The translations under genes were made by a program, and so were the position numbers. The notes under the pieces are model-generated. The model did not search any database and was not told the DNA's origin. It saw only the letters and a list, made by a program, of their open reading frames with translations. From Hermatobates lingyangjiaoensis (lineage: Eukaryota; Arthropoda; Insecta; Hemiptera; Hermatobatidae), in the NCBI GenBank assembly GCA_026182355.1, contig JAPFBL010000103.1:1054001-1118000 (forward strand): a DNA stretch of 64,000 nt, in the 5' to 3' direction. Positions 47,010-57,178 of the stretch are shown piece after piece (position 1 is the first letter of the stretch; each line of letters opens with the position of its first letter).

Positions 47010-47594
47010 TCATTTATAAAATAAAACTGTATAAACAAATTTCCAATAATATAAGGAAAAATTAATAACGTTCAGTCTTTTAAAGTTTGTTTTCCAACAG
47101 TCGTGCTTGTATGTCTTTAATGTTCTTGAAAGGCTTGAAGTTTGATAATTTATTATTTGGTATCCATCGTAGTTATGGTAGAGCTGCATAAGCAGGTGGA
47201 TTCCATGTAGGGAATCACTCAAGTGCATTAGAGAAGGGATCATTAATACCTGACACCCCACTGGCTTGGCACTTGCTTCCTCTCCTCTTCTGATTTCTAT
47301 TACTATTTTTTCTTTCATTGACTGAATAAGAATCTTTTTTAATGGTATATTTTGACAAATATCGTGAAAGATGCAGTAAAAACTATTATACATGTAGATC
47401 AACTGGAAGAATTTAAAAGCAAAACAAACTAAAAAAGTGATAATTCTCATGATGACGACGTATATACACTTAATACAGATAACAAAAATACCCGCAATGA
47501 CTAACTGTTCAATGTCAAAATGAAAACAGTTGGTAAGTAATTTTAGAATTAAAAAAGTAGCTCCTTTGCCCATAACATTCATGATAGAGTACAT
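47010..47594 (-). CDS. 194-codon open frame of unknown nature, containing a likely exon
   Basis: An open frame of 195 codons is unlikely by chance at this base composition, and no retroelement or microsatellite explains it. The first part is hydrophobic (KLLTNCFHF, VIAGIFVICIKCIYVVIMRI, FLVCFAFKFFQLIYMY) and could hold two membrane segments. The middle is polar (KEKIVIEIRRGEEASAKPVG), and the end is Tyr/Asn/Lys-rich and looks random. I recognise no family. I favour the view that only the middle 72 bp (47250-47321) is coding. Confidence 0.3.
   Translation of the reverse strand: MYSIMNVMGKGATFLILKLLTNCFHFDIEQLVIAGIFVICIKCIYVVIMRIITFLVCFAFKFFQLIYMYNSFYCIFHDICQNIPLKKILIQSMKEKIVIEIRRGEEASAKPVGCQVLMIPSLMHLSDSLHGIHLLMQLYHNYDGYQIINYQTSSLSRTLKTYKHDCWKTNFKRLNVINFSLYYWKFVYTVLFYK
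47250..47321 (-). CDS. Candidate 72-bp phase-0 internal exon
   Basis: On the minus strand, TTCTTATTCAG (acceptor ending at 47322) is followed by 72 bp coding for SMKEKIVIEIRRGEEASAKP then VGCQ, and then CAG|GTATTA (donor GT at 47249-47248). The block is richer in G+C than its flanks. Length is 24 codons, phase 0 at both ends, so it could be included or skipped without shifting frame. The peptide is charged and soluble in character. The product is not recognised, and no partner exon is certain. Confidence 0.45.
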
Positions 47595-47884
47595 TCGAAA
47601 CCAGTTCTATAGTCTTCTTTTTGAAAGATTCAACAATTTTGCATTTGAAAAATGTTTAATTTTTATGCAAAAGACAACGCGACTTTTTTTAAATAGCGAA
47701 TTGACATACATAAAAGTATTCATATGTGTATAGATGTATTATGTTAAACTTTTCAACTGTACTGTATTATTAAAATATTTATTATGTTGATTAATGTTTT
47801 CTCTGATCCGTTCAACACATACAATGTTGTATTATATAATTTATTGGATGAAATCTTAAGTAAATTTTGTTTAACTGCTCTGGA

Positions 47885-48115
47885 TTAACGTGAATAGTAG
47901 CGGAGGTGAAACTAACTCGATTTGCCCGAGGGTCTGTGGAGTTTGCGCCGCTATGGCATTGTTGTTTGCAGCGCACACTGAATGGGAGATACTTGAGTTA
48001 AAGAGACATAGTGCTTGCTTAGAGCTGTGTATGGGCTGGTGTTGGAGTCTGAATTGGACGTTCAGGAGAGCAGCTCTTCGGCTCAATCACCTACCCAATA
48101 TGCCCCTCACGTATC
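47885..48115. other. GC-rich island, possible exon or promoter region
   Basis: About 230 bp of near-balanced composition with several CpG sites sits in AT-rich DNA. It has long open frames on both strands (47890-48129 plus; 47871-48086 minus) and an ATG in GCCGCTATGGCA at about 47953. The minus strand lies about 600 bp upstream of the candidate exon at 47250-47321, so it could belong to the same minus-strand gene. I cannot decide which frame, if any, is used. Confidence 0.35.
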
Positions 48116-48129
48116 AATTACTTATATAA

Positions 48130-48861
48130 TCCACAAAGCTCCAACATCCTCAATCAAACATTTTAACTCCTATTAGTTGTTTAAATAGAACATTAGATTG
48201 GCCAAAACGTCTTATTATTATCCCATTTCTGTACTTTATTTTTATTGTGGTTGAGATGTTTGAGTTTTATTTCATCCGTTTATTGAAAATTTTGTATATA
48301 TGTATTGAATATTGTGTTTAAAATTGCTTAGTTGAAGTTATTAAAAAAACATAAAAAGACACTCTTTTGCCGTCTGTAATTTTTGGTTTCAACAGTGTTT
48401 AATGGCTCAAATGGAGGGATTCTAACGCCTCTGGAAATAGTTGCAAAACAACTACTGCTACTTTGTGAGTTTTGTCACTCCTGAAAGCGGATAAAACCGA
48501 TAATTGAAAACTTTAAGCGTGCGGTTTTTCTTTTTTTTTTTGTGTTTGTTTGCTAACTTTAAACTCTATGTGTGTAAACAAAATGGACTTTCAAAAGAGC
48601 TCTTTAAGTGAAATAGTAAAACGCTCAGAGAGAAAGACATAGGGAAAGGACTAACGTAATGCTCTTCAATATTTTGACATCTGTCGTCAACAGGAGGGAA
48701 GTGGTTGGTGGTGCTGACTAAAAAACAGCTCGTTTAGTACAAAAAATTAGACTTTGTTTTATTCTAATCCTACAAATGTTCAACAGTAACTTTATTATAA
48801 TAATTGCCAACTTTCTCATGTTAAGAAGTTAACTTCTAGACCACTGCCTATTTGCATCCAT

Positions 48862-48904
<43 letters not shown>

Positions 48905-49030
48905 GAAAAAAGACAACAAATAGAAGAAGCAAGAAAACTTACTGGATCGTTATTTTGAACTGAAGTTTGTCGTCAGGGAGAGAGTAGAAGGGAAGAAGAA
49001 GAGGTACGTGCGTTCACTTGTACCGGCAGA
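48130..49030. other. AT-rich stretch with PLE-type scraps and (TA)n
   Basis: A block at about 48660-48705 (CAATATTTTGACATCTGTCG followed by TCAACAGGAGG) resembles the family-B PLE terminus at 15450-15530. (TA)n occupies 48865-48901, followed at about 48945-48980 by another diverged family-B block (TTTGAACTGAAGTTTGTCGT then CAGGGAG). Confidence 0.5.
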
Positions 49031-49615
49031 GAGCGACTTGTGATAATATGTATATATCTTGTTTGGTGTATTTGTTTGCAATTTAATATAAAATACCAAG
49101 ACTAACATTTTGTAAATTATTAGATTTGGTTCAGTGAAAGTAATTTTAAACAAAACTAGAACAATATTTAATGTAATTAATGTAAGTGTGCTTTACGCCT
49201 GAGTAGTGTCCATAATGATGGCAGCTCTGAGATAAAGCAGGAAACATTTATAAATTTGATAGGGACATATGTCTATTAAGATAAGAAATTCCATGGAGCT
49301 TAATAGTATTAACATTCACATTAAGGGGATTATTATTTTGCTTATTTATTCCGTTATGAGTACTAAATAGAACTAGTTCTTAAATATAATCTCATTGACC
49401 TAAATCATTAATAACATTAATTGTTTACTCTAATCTAAAGTTTGTTGAAATGCCTCATATTATGTGTTCCTTATAATATCTCTTATTTATAATACCTTTA
49501 GCTACTTATAATTAAGTTTATTTTAGAAAACTTAACTGTCAAATAGTCATTTATTGACACAGAGGTAAATGAATAATACAAAGTCTCCACACAAAATAAG
49601 TTCTTTTTTTGTAAT
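49031..49615. other. AT-rich, no feature recognised
   Basis: Only short frames are present. Confidence 0.4.
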
Positions 49616-49810
49616 TTAAACTACGCGTTTCGAACACTTTGTCAGGTAAACATCTAAAATACAAATTAATTTTAATTATTATAAAATTAATTTTAAAAAA
49701 CAAATAGATTTAGATTAACTCATTATTTTACTTTAATTAATTTTAATTTGTAATTTGAACTATAGATGTTTACCTAATGATGAACACAATAGTGTTCGAA
49801 AAGCTATTCT
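49616..49810. mobile_element. Degenerate fold-back element
   Basis: Inverted ends at about 49616-49665 (ACGCGTTTCGAACAC, GTAAACATCTA) and 49755-49808 enclose AT-rich sequence. The termini match the family at 44148-44440. The left copy of the hammerhead-like motif has lost its hairpin; the right one is kept. Confidence 0.65.
49774..49802 (+). ncRNA. Hammerhead-like motif
   Basis: CTAATGA, T, stem GAACAC/GTGTTC with loop AATA, then GAAAA. The core has A instead of G at its third position, so it is probably inactive, but the stem is perfect. Confidence 0.45.
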
Positions 49811-49811
49811 A

Positions 49812-50075
49812 TATATATATATATATAATGATTTCACCGCTTGTTGCGGTTGAAAGATTTTAGTCTTGTTTTCCCATTTCTTATTGTGGTTTGATCATTG
49901 ATACATATATATATATTTATTAATATTTATACCACAATAAGGAATGGGGGGGGGGGGATGACTAACATAGATTTCAACCGCTACAGTTTCCCCATTTCTT
50001 ATTGTGGCTTGAACATTGATTGTTGTTTCACGTGTTTATTGTGAAATTTTGTTATATATATATATATAATTTATA
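49812..50075. mobile_element. Rearranged fold-back copies between TA repeats
   Basis: Three partial copies of the CCCATTTCTTATTGTGG box (one reversed, with a nine-G run at about 49947-49957) alternate with TA microsatellites at 49813-49828, 49903-49915 and 50055-50069. They belong with 25545-25690 and 41697-41915; the right end carries TTTCACGTGTTTAT, the reverse of the ATAAACACGTGA box. Confidence 0.7.
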
Positions 50076-51463
50076 TTTTGATTAAGAATAAAATTCTGTA
50101 AAGAACTAATAACAAAATTGTTGTTAATATTTATTGTAGTATGTTTAGGTTTTGTTGAAAGCAAGAGGTTAAGTAGATATGCCGTTTGTGGTTAGTGCAA
50201 TCACAGCTGTTACCAGAGGGAATATTCTATTTTCCGTAGAATAATTGTGGTTTCTTATTCTATATAAAATCAATTTTGAATTCAGACATTCTGTTCATAT
50301 AATTATAATTATATATATTCTATTTAGAATTAATAGTATAATTCTATAGGAAATTATAATAAGGTAATAATTCAGTGTTGACTTTAGTAAATTATCCTGG
50401 TTTTTCTCGAATAGATATCTTGGTTTGATGAGTGACGTTTTCTACAGGGAATTTTATTTGCATTGCAAAGTAGAATGTGGCTAATTAATGAGGGCTGGAA
50501 AAAATTATTTTCATATCTAAAAAAATGGTCGTCATTTTTAATATGCCACATAACAATCTATACGAATCTTTCACGATGTCAGGAACTTAATATGATTTAA
50601 TTTCATATAAACAAGAGTAGAGGTGAATAAAAGACCCTATATGAAGGCTCAGCGAGAGAGGCTACAGACCTCGATATTATCAATATATTAATAATTCTCA
50701 AAACGGATTTGGTCAGACCTGATGACCCTGATCTTAACGTTACCAAACAATCTGTAGTGAACTGTAATGAGGTTTATGATAAGTAAACATATTCTTATAT
50801 ATATGAGCAATTAATTGTTTAACTTCAGTGCAGCTGACGTACAGACGTACCATGAAATTCTATGGTCGAACTATTGAAGAATCAAAACTTATCGAAATAA
50901 ACTTATTAAGGATCAATTTAATGACTTCATTTATATTGTGTAGCTATATTTGTTTGTCAACTAAACGGATAAGACTATTGTAGCACACTTAGACAGTTTT
51001 TTCATAGGGACATTTTTAATACTTCTCTGTCTAATATTCTATTTTCTTGAAATTTGAATAATGAACATTAAAATTAATGCTAAATTTAGTACGATATATT
51101 GAAAATGGAATGAACAGAAGAGTGAGTTAAAATTAGAACCCATTGTTACATAGATATAGGATTGAGTGCTTATTCTTATATTCCAATACTACAAAAAAAA
51201 ATTACAATTTACTTTATCATTACAGAGAACTTTAACTCTGTGAAAATCGCAGACATTCGTCAACCGGTGAAACTTGTAGCCTGTTTTAAATATTATTGAA
51301 GCACACATTTAGACATACACGGGTAGACGTAAACAAATATGGCTTCAAAAAACATGAGAAATAAATTAAATTGCCTATGAAGTAATAATAATTTATCAAT
51401 TATAAGGTTCTTTTCAAGTGTAACATTAATATGACATCAATAAATCTAATGTGCTATTCATTA
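50076..51463. other. AT-rich, no gene recognised
   Basis: Short frames only. A patch at 50620-50780 is less AT-rich but holds no ORF. Confidence 0.45.
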
Positions 51464-51725
51464 TAGGGTAAAAAGCTAATGAAATGGTCTCCACATATAC
51501 AAATTTAATGGTATAAACAACGCATTTCGAACACGTAGTGTTCTTCCTTAGGCATTAACTAAGGGTGTTTGTGGTACAACTTTTTTACTCTACAATGGGG
51601 TCAGTTGTACCACAGACAGTCACCCTTAGTTAATGCCTGAAGAAGAACACTACATGTTCGAAACGCGCTGTTTATATCATATAAATTTTTATATGTTAAG
51701 ACCATTTAATTAGCTTTTTATCCTA
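51464..51725. mobile_element. Palindromic fold-back, arms of about 117-122 bp
   Basis: Arms 51464-51580 and 51604-51725 share the termini AGGGTAAAAAGCTAATGAAA and GGTCTCCACATAT with 44148-44440, and both carry a hammerhead-like motif. The right flank (ACAATGAGTAAATATCACAT, then AATAACTGATTGCAC) is the reverse of the left flank at 44148-44180. Confidence 0.85.
51637..51664 (+). ncRNA. Hammerhead-like motif
   Basis: CTGAAGA, A, stem GAACAC/ATGTTC (one A-C mismatch at the loop end) with loop TAC, then GAAAC followed by GCG. The left-arm copy on the minus strand (about 51524-51551) keeps the full GAACAC/GTGTTC stem but has changes in the flanking core. Confidence 0.52.
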
Positions 51726-51789
51726 CAATGAGTAAATATCACATAATAACTGATTGCACTACCTTAGAATTAATGTACTATTATTATAT

Positions 51790-52015
51790 ACTGTGGAATG
51801 TATATGTACCATAAACTGTATGATGAGCCGTGTGTCCGCTAACTTTGGAATACACATCCACCCATCTAAACACACATACAGACATTATCAATAGAATTTC
51901 AAAATTTTGCTTTTGAAAATCTTGCTTTTAAAGGTCAAGATACCTGAAAACGTGTAAATCTACCAAAATACCGTAATCGAATTTTTTCATGACGACTATA
52001 ATTACTTACAGTAAA
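51790..52015 (+). repeat. DR-C fragment
   Basis: It contains a CACCCATCTAAACACACATA block, ACAGACATTATCAA, a CAAAATACCGTAATCGAATT block and a TTACTTACAGTAAAG end, matching the 3' third of DR-C at 9311-9985 and 28240-28915. Confidence 0.55.
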
Positions 52016-52220
52016 GTAAATAGTAATATTTATATTTCATTCTATTTATAAATTCCAGATAATATTTCAATATTTTATTCTGTCTTGTGTACACACTTTG
52101 TTGCTATATTCCAAGCAAAGATCAAATATTTCCGTGTGCCCTCATGTGTTGTTAAAATTAAGACAGTCAGTAAGCGCTGTAAGATAGTCAATCAATCTGT
52201 CATGAGAAAGTGTTGTACTT

Positions 52221-52656
52221 TTGTCTGTTGTAGTTTTGGGGAGTTGTCTATAGTAGTTTTAGGGAGTTGTCTGTAGTAGTTTTAGGGAGTTGTCTGTAGT
52301 AGTTTTAGGGAGTTGTCTGTAGTAGTTTTGGGGAATTGTCTGTAGTAGTTTTGGGGAGTTGTCTGTAGTAGTTTTGAGGAGTTGTCTGTAGTAGTTTTTG
52401 GGAGTTGTCTGTAGTAGTTTTAGGGAGTTGTCTGTAGTAGTTTTGGGGAGTTGTCTGTAGTAGTTTTGGGGAGTTGTCTGTAGTAGTTTTGGGGAGTTGT
52501 CTGTAGTAGTTTTAGGGAGTTGTCTGTAGTAGTTTTAGGGAGTTGTCTGTAGTAGTTTTAGGGAGTTGTCTGTAGTAGTTTTAGGGAGTTGTCTGTAGTA
52601 GTTTTAGGGAGTTGTCTGTAGTAGTTTTGGGGAGTTGTCTGTAGTAGTTTTGGGGC
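52221..52656 (+). repeat. 23-bp minisatellite, about 19 units
   Basis: AGTTGTCTGTAGTAGTTTT followed by a G-rich tetrad (AGGG, GGGG, GAGG or TGGG) repeats with a strict 23-bp period. One unit reads GGGGAATTG. AGGG and GGGG types occur in runs, which points to local duplication. The left boundary overlaps a short TGTTGTA stretch and the right ends at GGGGCAGTTTGG. Confidence 0.93.
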
Positions 52657-53145
52657 AGTTTGGAGAAGGCCAACCCTGGGATTAAGAACTTGGACAAAGA
52701 GCTTTCTATTGGGAGGTAGATATTGATATTCAGAGAGTGTAAGTTGATTAATATGGTGATTGATCAGACAGGATCTTAAACCGTGTTAAATATTCATATT
52801 TGTGGCGTTTAAAAGAGCCCTAGATGTAAGTAAACAACTTTTTATTATATTTAGATTACTATGTTTTTTCTTAATCTAAATTGTTTAAAAACATTTTCTG
52901 TATAATTGTTACAAAACAGAAAAACAAAGCGCAAGGATAAAAAGTTTCTAATATTATTATTAAAAATTAGAAATGTGTTAAAAAATTATTTCCATAGCCG
53001 TTTACTAAAAATTTATAGTTAAACTGAAATTACTGAAAATATTTTTTTCTTTAGAATGTCAAATTAACTTCTAAGAAGTGTCCAGTTTTTAGAATATTAA
53101 ATTAAAATTTAGAATATTAAATTAACTTCTAAGAAGTGTCCACTT
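52657..53145. other. AT-rich; a short tandem duplication near 53060-53140
   Basis: TTAACTTCTAAGAAGTGTCC occurs twice (about 53064 and 53122), about 58 bp apart. Nothing else is recognised. Confidence 0.5.
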
Positions 53146-53158
53146 TAGTTAACAAGTT

Positions 53159-53487
53159 GGGGGTCAGGCTAGGTCAGTGGTTACGCGCTCGCCTCTGAAC
53201 TGATAGGACCGGGGTTCGATCCCCACCTGGCCCTCGATTTATTCACGTGGGAGGTGAATAAATCTGAGCACGTCGTCCCTCGGAGAAGGATGTTAAACTG
53301 TCGGTCCCGAGCCTTTAGGATGTCAGGTACTCGTTAAAGAATCCTACTCTAAATACACTTGAGTTAGGCAAAATTTAGGACTCCCACTGTAGAATCAATC
53401 TTCATTGTGTGGTATCACAAAGGGCCAATGCTCCGCCTAAGTGTGTTCCATTGTGGGACTGCCACTGCATCCTAACCTAACCTAACC
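53159..53487 (+). mobile_element. tRNA-derived SINE, copy 3, with TSD and CCTAA tail
   Basis: TAGTTAACAAGTT at 53146-53158 is repeated at 53488-53500 as a 13-bp target-site duplication. It has the clearest box B of the three (GGGTTCGATCCCC); box A reads TAGGTCAGTGG. The body includes CTCGATTTATTCACGTGGGA, ATCTGAGCACGTCGTCCCTC and GGATGTTAAACTGTCGGTCC. The tail is CCTAACCTAACCTAACC. Copies 2 and 3 differ by scattered substitutions and a few 1-bp indels. Confidence 0.95.
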
Positions 53488-53500
53488 TAGTTAACAAGTT

Positions 53501-56500
53501 TAGAAAAGAGAGAATGGTTTTACTTTGATGCTTATTATTATTGCAAAAGGATTTGCACTTTTTTATTCTTATTCTTCAAAAGTTGCGCAATCGTAGTGTT
53601 TTCCTTCAGGTGTATGGTCTGTTAGTATGTATGAAAACTAAATCTGTGTAACCTGAAGAACAAAACATTTGCATATGGATTAAATAGTATAGACAATACT
53701 ATTATCCATACAAATATTATATTTTTATGGACAATTCTATAAACAATACTATATTTGTTAAATAAAACTATAAAATGCGGTCCAGTTTTCTTTATTACAT
53801 TTTGTGACATACAATTGTCATGTAATTTCTACTTTTCAACTAATGTGAATAAATAGTAAAGTTAATTGTAACTGTAATTATAACTTTAAATATACAACAC
53901 TTTGATAGTATACTAATACTTTGTAAATGAAAGATGTAAAAACAAATATGAATTTAACTAGAAACAAAAGGTTTTCACTCTTGGTTTTTCCAACTCATCA
54001 GAATAGAAAACTTTATAAAAATGAAATTAATCCGTTTAGTTTTAGTTTAAAATATTTTACAAAAAACTCTGGATACAATTTAAGCTGACATCTAGTAATT
54101 TGAGGTTTGGTATGACGTTTTGCAACATCTTTATTTGGAATTATTCACGTTAAGTTTAATTATGAACGTTTTAATTATTTTACGTGGTTAATTAAGTGGA
54201 ATTACCTGGTTAATTATATTTAAAATTTCATGCTCGCTATTATTATTATTTTGAAAAATTAATACGTCAGAAATGAAAATCACCCTAACTAATTCACCTG
54301 AAAAAATCAGTTTTATTAAAAAACAGTAGTTTTCTTAGGACTATATGGAAAATGGCTAATATTTGATGAATGCTAAAGATGTTTTGTTTGCATTTTATAA
54401 AATGCAAATATAGAACAAAGTATATTGATCTATAAAAAAATCATTCTAGTAATGTGGCTTGCGTGCAGTTGAAAATGGTGTTAATTAACTAATAACCATA
54501 TTCCCAAGTCAAACATTAGTCAGAAGTCATTATTGCAATTGACTAGGTTTTATATTATTGGATAAGAATTATTGAGTTCTAGTTAAATCCCACATAGATA
54601 ATAGTATCACTTTGCAAAGACCACTGATGTTCTCTGATGCAGTATTTTTTCAAAGCATCCAACTCCATGAGCAATGGTTTAGATTTCTAAATATTTTGTC
54701 GTAGGTAAAAATGCACGTAGGTAGTCGCTCTGATCGCTCGACTACAATGGTTACCTTGATTTTACCAACTATACAACGACTAATAATACTATATATTGGG
54801 CATAGCAATAGCTTTATTTACACTTAACAATATTTCAATTATTTACATCTTCTTCGACGAATCGAATAGCATTTTTTTTAGTCAGAACTAATATGCGGTC
54901 CAGTATTCTTCATGGTTCCTGTGAGTTTTCATGGTTTATGTTTTAATTAACTAGTAATTTTTTTTATTGTTTTATTGTTTATAAATAAACAAAACTGAAA
55001 CAATAAATATTCTTGTTTGAAAAATAAAAATAAAAATAATAGATTAAGAACTACCCAGTGGTGGACTTCATAAAAGTATGCATTTATGACTTAATATTTA
55101 AGTCACTTAATAATTTCACTTGATAATATTTAAGTCATTTAACAATATTAATGACTTAAATTTAATATTAATCCATTAAATTGTCAACAACAAATAGATT
55201 TTTTATTGTGTATGTATTAGTCTGTTGTAATAAAGACAACAGCTAAAGAAACCTTGAAAAATGGTAATTAGGAATTATTTGGGGAGCTGTTTTTTGAATT
55301 AATGAGTTTATATGATGGATAAAGATTAATGTATCTTTTTGTATCGTGATATTGTTATCCATGAAAGAAAAAAATATTGAGATCAATATAAATTGGAAAC
55401 TTAAAAGAACTAGAGTGATCTTTTTGAAAGATAAAGGATTGCGTGGTTTCAATTTTTAGTTCGCTGATCCCCTGACTTTCTCTTTCTAAGATAATGTACT
55501 ATTAGACATTTTTCTTCAGAGAGATTGCAAATCTTTTGCACATGAAAGAGAGGGTGTAAAGCAATGTTCAATGAGAGGTACTTATTATAAACCTCTAGTC
55601 TGATACAAGCGTTGTTAGGAAAAAAAAATGTAGGTAATTCTATGTAAGCTTAGATGTGACTGAAAAATAACTGTTGAGTGACTTTCAAACTCATTGAGTA
55701 CATAGGCTCTAGACTTTGTTCTTTCTCTTTAAAGCCATTCATCATCCAGAATGCAATATACAAAGTGCTTCACTAAGTCTTGTTACAAATGTCATGTATC
55801 TCATTTACATGCTATTAACTTAAAAGTCCATTACTTTCAGTTGTTTTGTGTTGTCACATACCCTGTTTTCAACTTAACATTGCACAGAATAGATATGATA
55901 CTAAAACTAACAGAGAGTAAATATGTACCGATTTTATCTTTTTGATTATTGTTACAGCAATTATTAAATTTTAATTCTTTTATTAGTTAATTTTTTTATA
56001 TTTTGAAGATTTTATTTTCCAGTTTCAAATAAAATTTTTATAGTTCCTTATCTTTAATACCATTTTGCTTTATTGCACCTATTATACATTAGGATAGCAT
56101 ACAACACTATTTGATAGATAAAATTATATTTTTATTTGCACCACGGATTTATCAGCGATATTGTTATGAAAGTATATCGTCTAATTCTGTACATTTTTGT
56201 AACATTTTTTTGTGATTGTCTATCGAGATTAAAACATGATAGTTCTTTTATGAATCAAAATTTACCACTTTAAAAAGAAATATTTTTGGCTTAAAATATA
56301 TTTTGTCAATATATTAAGACTTTTTCTAGTCTTGACTGTTGACACTTGTTATTATTCTTCTCTATAATTATAACATATATTTATTTTATGTTATATAGAA
56401 AATTATTTAAAAATTATCAAAAACATATTTGAGATGTATTTGCAGTATGTTTGAAGAGCCTAATTTAAAAAGTAATTGTAATTTTCGTTTTAACTTTGAC

Positions 56501-56779
56501 TAAAATGATTAAAAGAAAGGAGTATGGAGAAACAACAACAATTACCATTCAATATTTTGACCTTGTGGTCATGAGGATAAGAAGAAAGAGATTATGCTCG
56601 GCTGATGTGTCTTACTGTTTTGCCAGACGTTCGCCATGGTTGAAATATTCAGTGATTTTTGTTGCTTTTCTCTGCCTATAAATAGCCTAATAAAACAAAC
56701 TGTGACTCAAACTAAAGTTCATCACTATATTTAAGTAGCTTTGAAATGTTGGTATTGGTTGGTATTGACGCTCAATCAA
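53501..56779. other. 3.3 kb AT-rich, no gene recognised
   Basis: A less AT-rich patch at 54690-54780 contains TCGCTCTGATCGCTCGACTA but no frame. At 56548-56580 a block CAATATTTTGACCTTGTGGT, then CATGAGGA, resembles the family-B PLE terminus. Frames such as 55751-55945 and 56496-56681 show no known signature. Confidence 0.45.
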
Positions 56780-57178
56780 GTTCAGGAACTAGACTCAGTA
56801 CTGATTCTTGGAAAACATTCAAAATTGTCATTCCATAACAAAATGCTGTTATATAAAACATTACTGCAACCAATCTGGAGTTACGGACTTGAACTATGGG
56901 GTCGTGCAAAACCTTCCAACATTTATAAAATTCAATCATTACAATAAAAAATCCTCCATACTATCACTAATTCACCTTATTATGTCACAAACCACACTCT
57001 TCATAGAGACTTAAAAATCGCTTTTGTACATAATTTAGCCACTCGTTGTTACAAAGCGTTTCATGCCAAACTTTTCTCTCACTCAAATTCACTCGTACAA
57101 AACCTTGCTCATTCTTCACCTTCCTAGAATCCCCCAAGACGACTTAAGAGAAGATGGTCGAGGAATCAACTGTCATGA
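56780..57178 (+). pseudogene. Jockey-type non-LTR retrotransposon, 3' end of RT ORF
   Basis: The frame reads LGKHSKLSFHNKMLLYKTLL, then QPIWSYGLELWG, PSNIYKIQSLQ, stop (56945-56947), KILHTITNSPYYVTNHTLHR, DLKIAFVHNLATRCYKAFHA and, after another TAG near 57125, NPPRRLKRRWSRNQ with the final TGA at 57176-57178. The LLYK-PIW-YG-LWG block and a closing NPPRRLKRR are typical of the carboxy end of Jockey-clade reverse transcriptases. There is no RNase H. Two stops make it a pseudogene, 5'-truncated. It is not the same family as 7610-8545. Confidence 0.85.

Noticed and set aside
50630..50660. Large-subunit rRNA-like AAAGACCCTATA motif
   Set aside because: No surrounding rRNA similarity; a chance match in AT-rich sequence.
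52221..52656. Canonical G-quadruplex array
   Set aside because: G-tracts are separated by about 19 nt, too long for a standard quadruplex.
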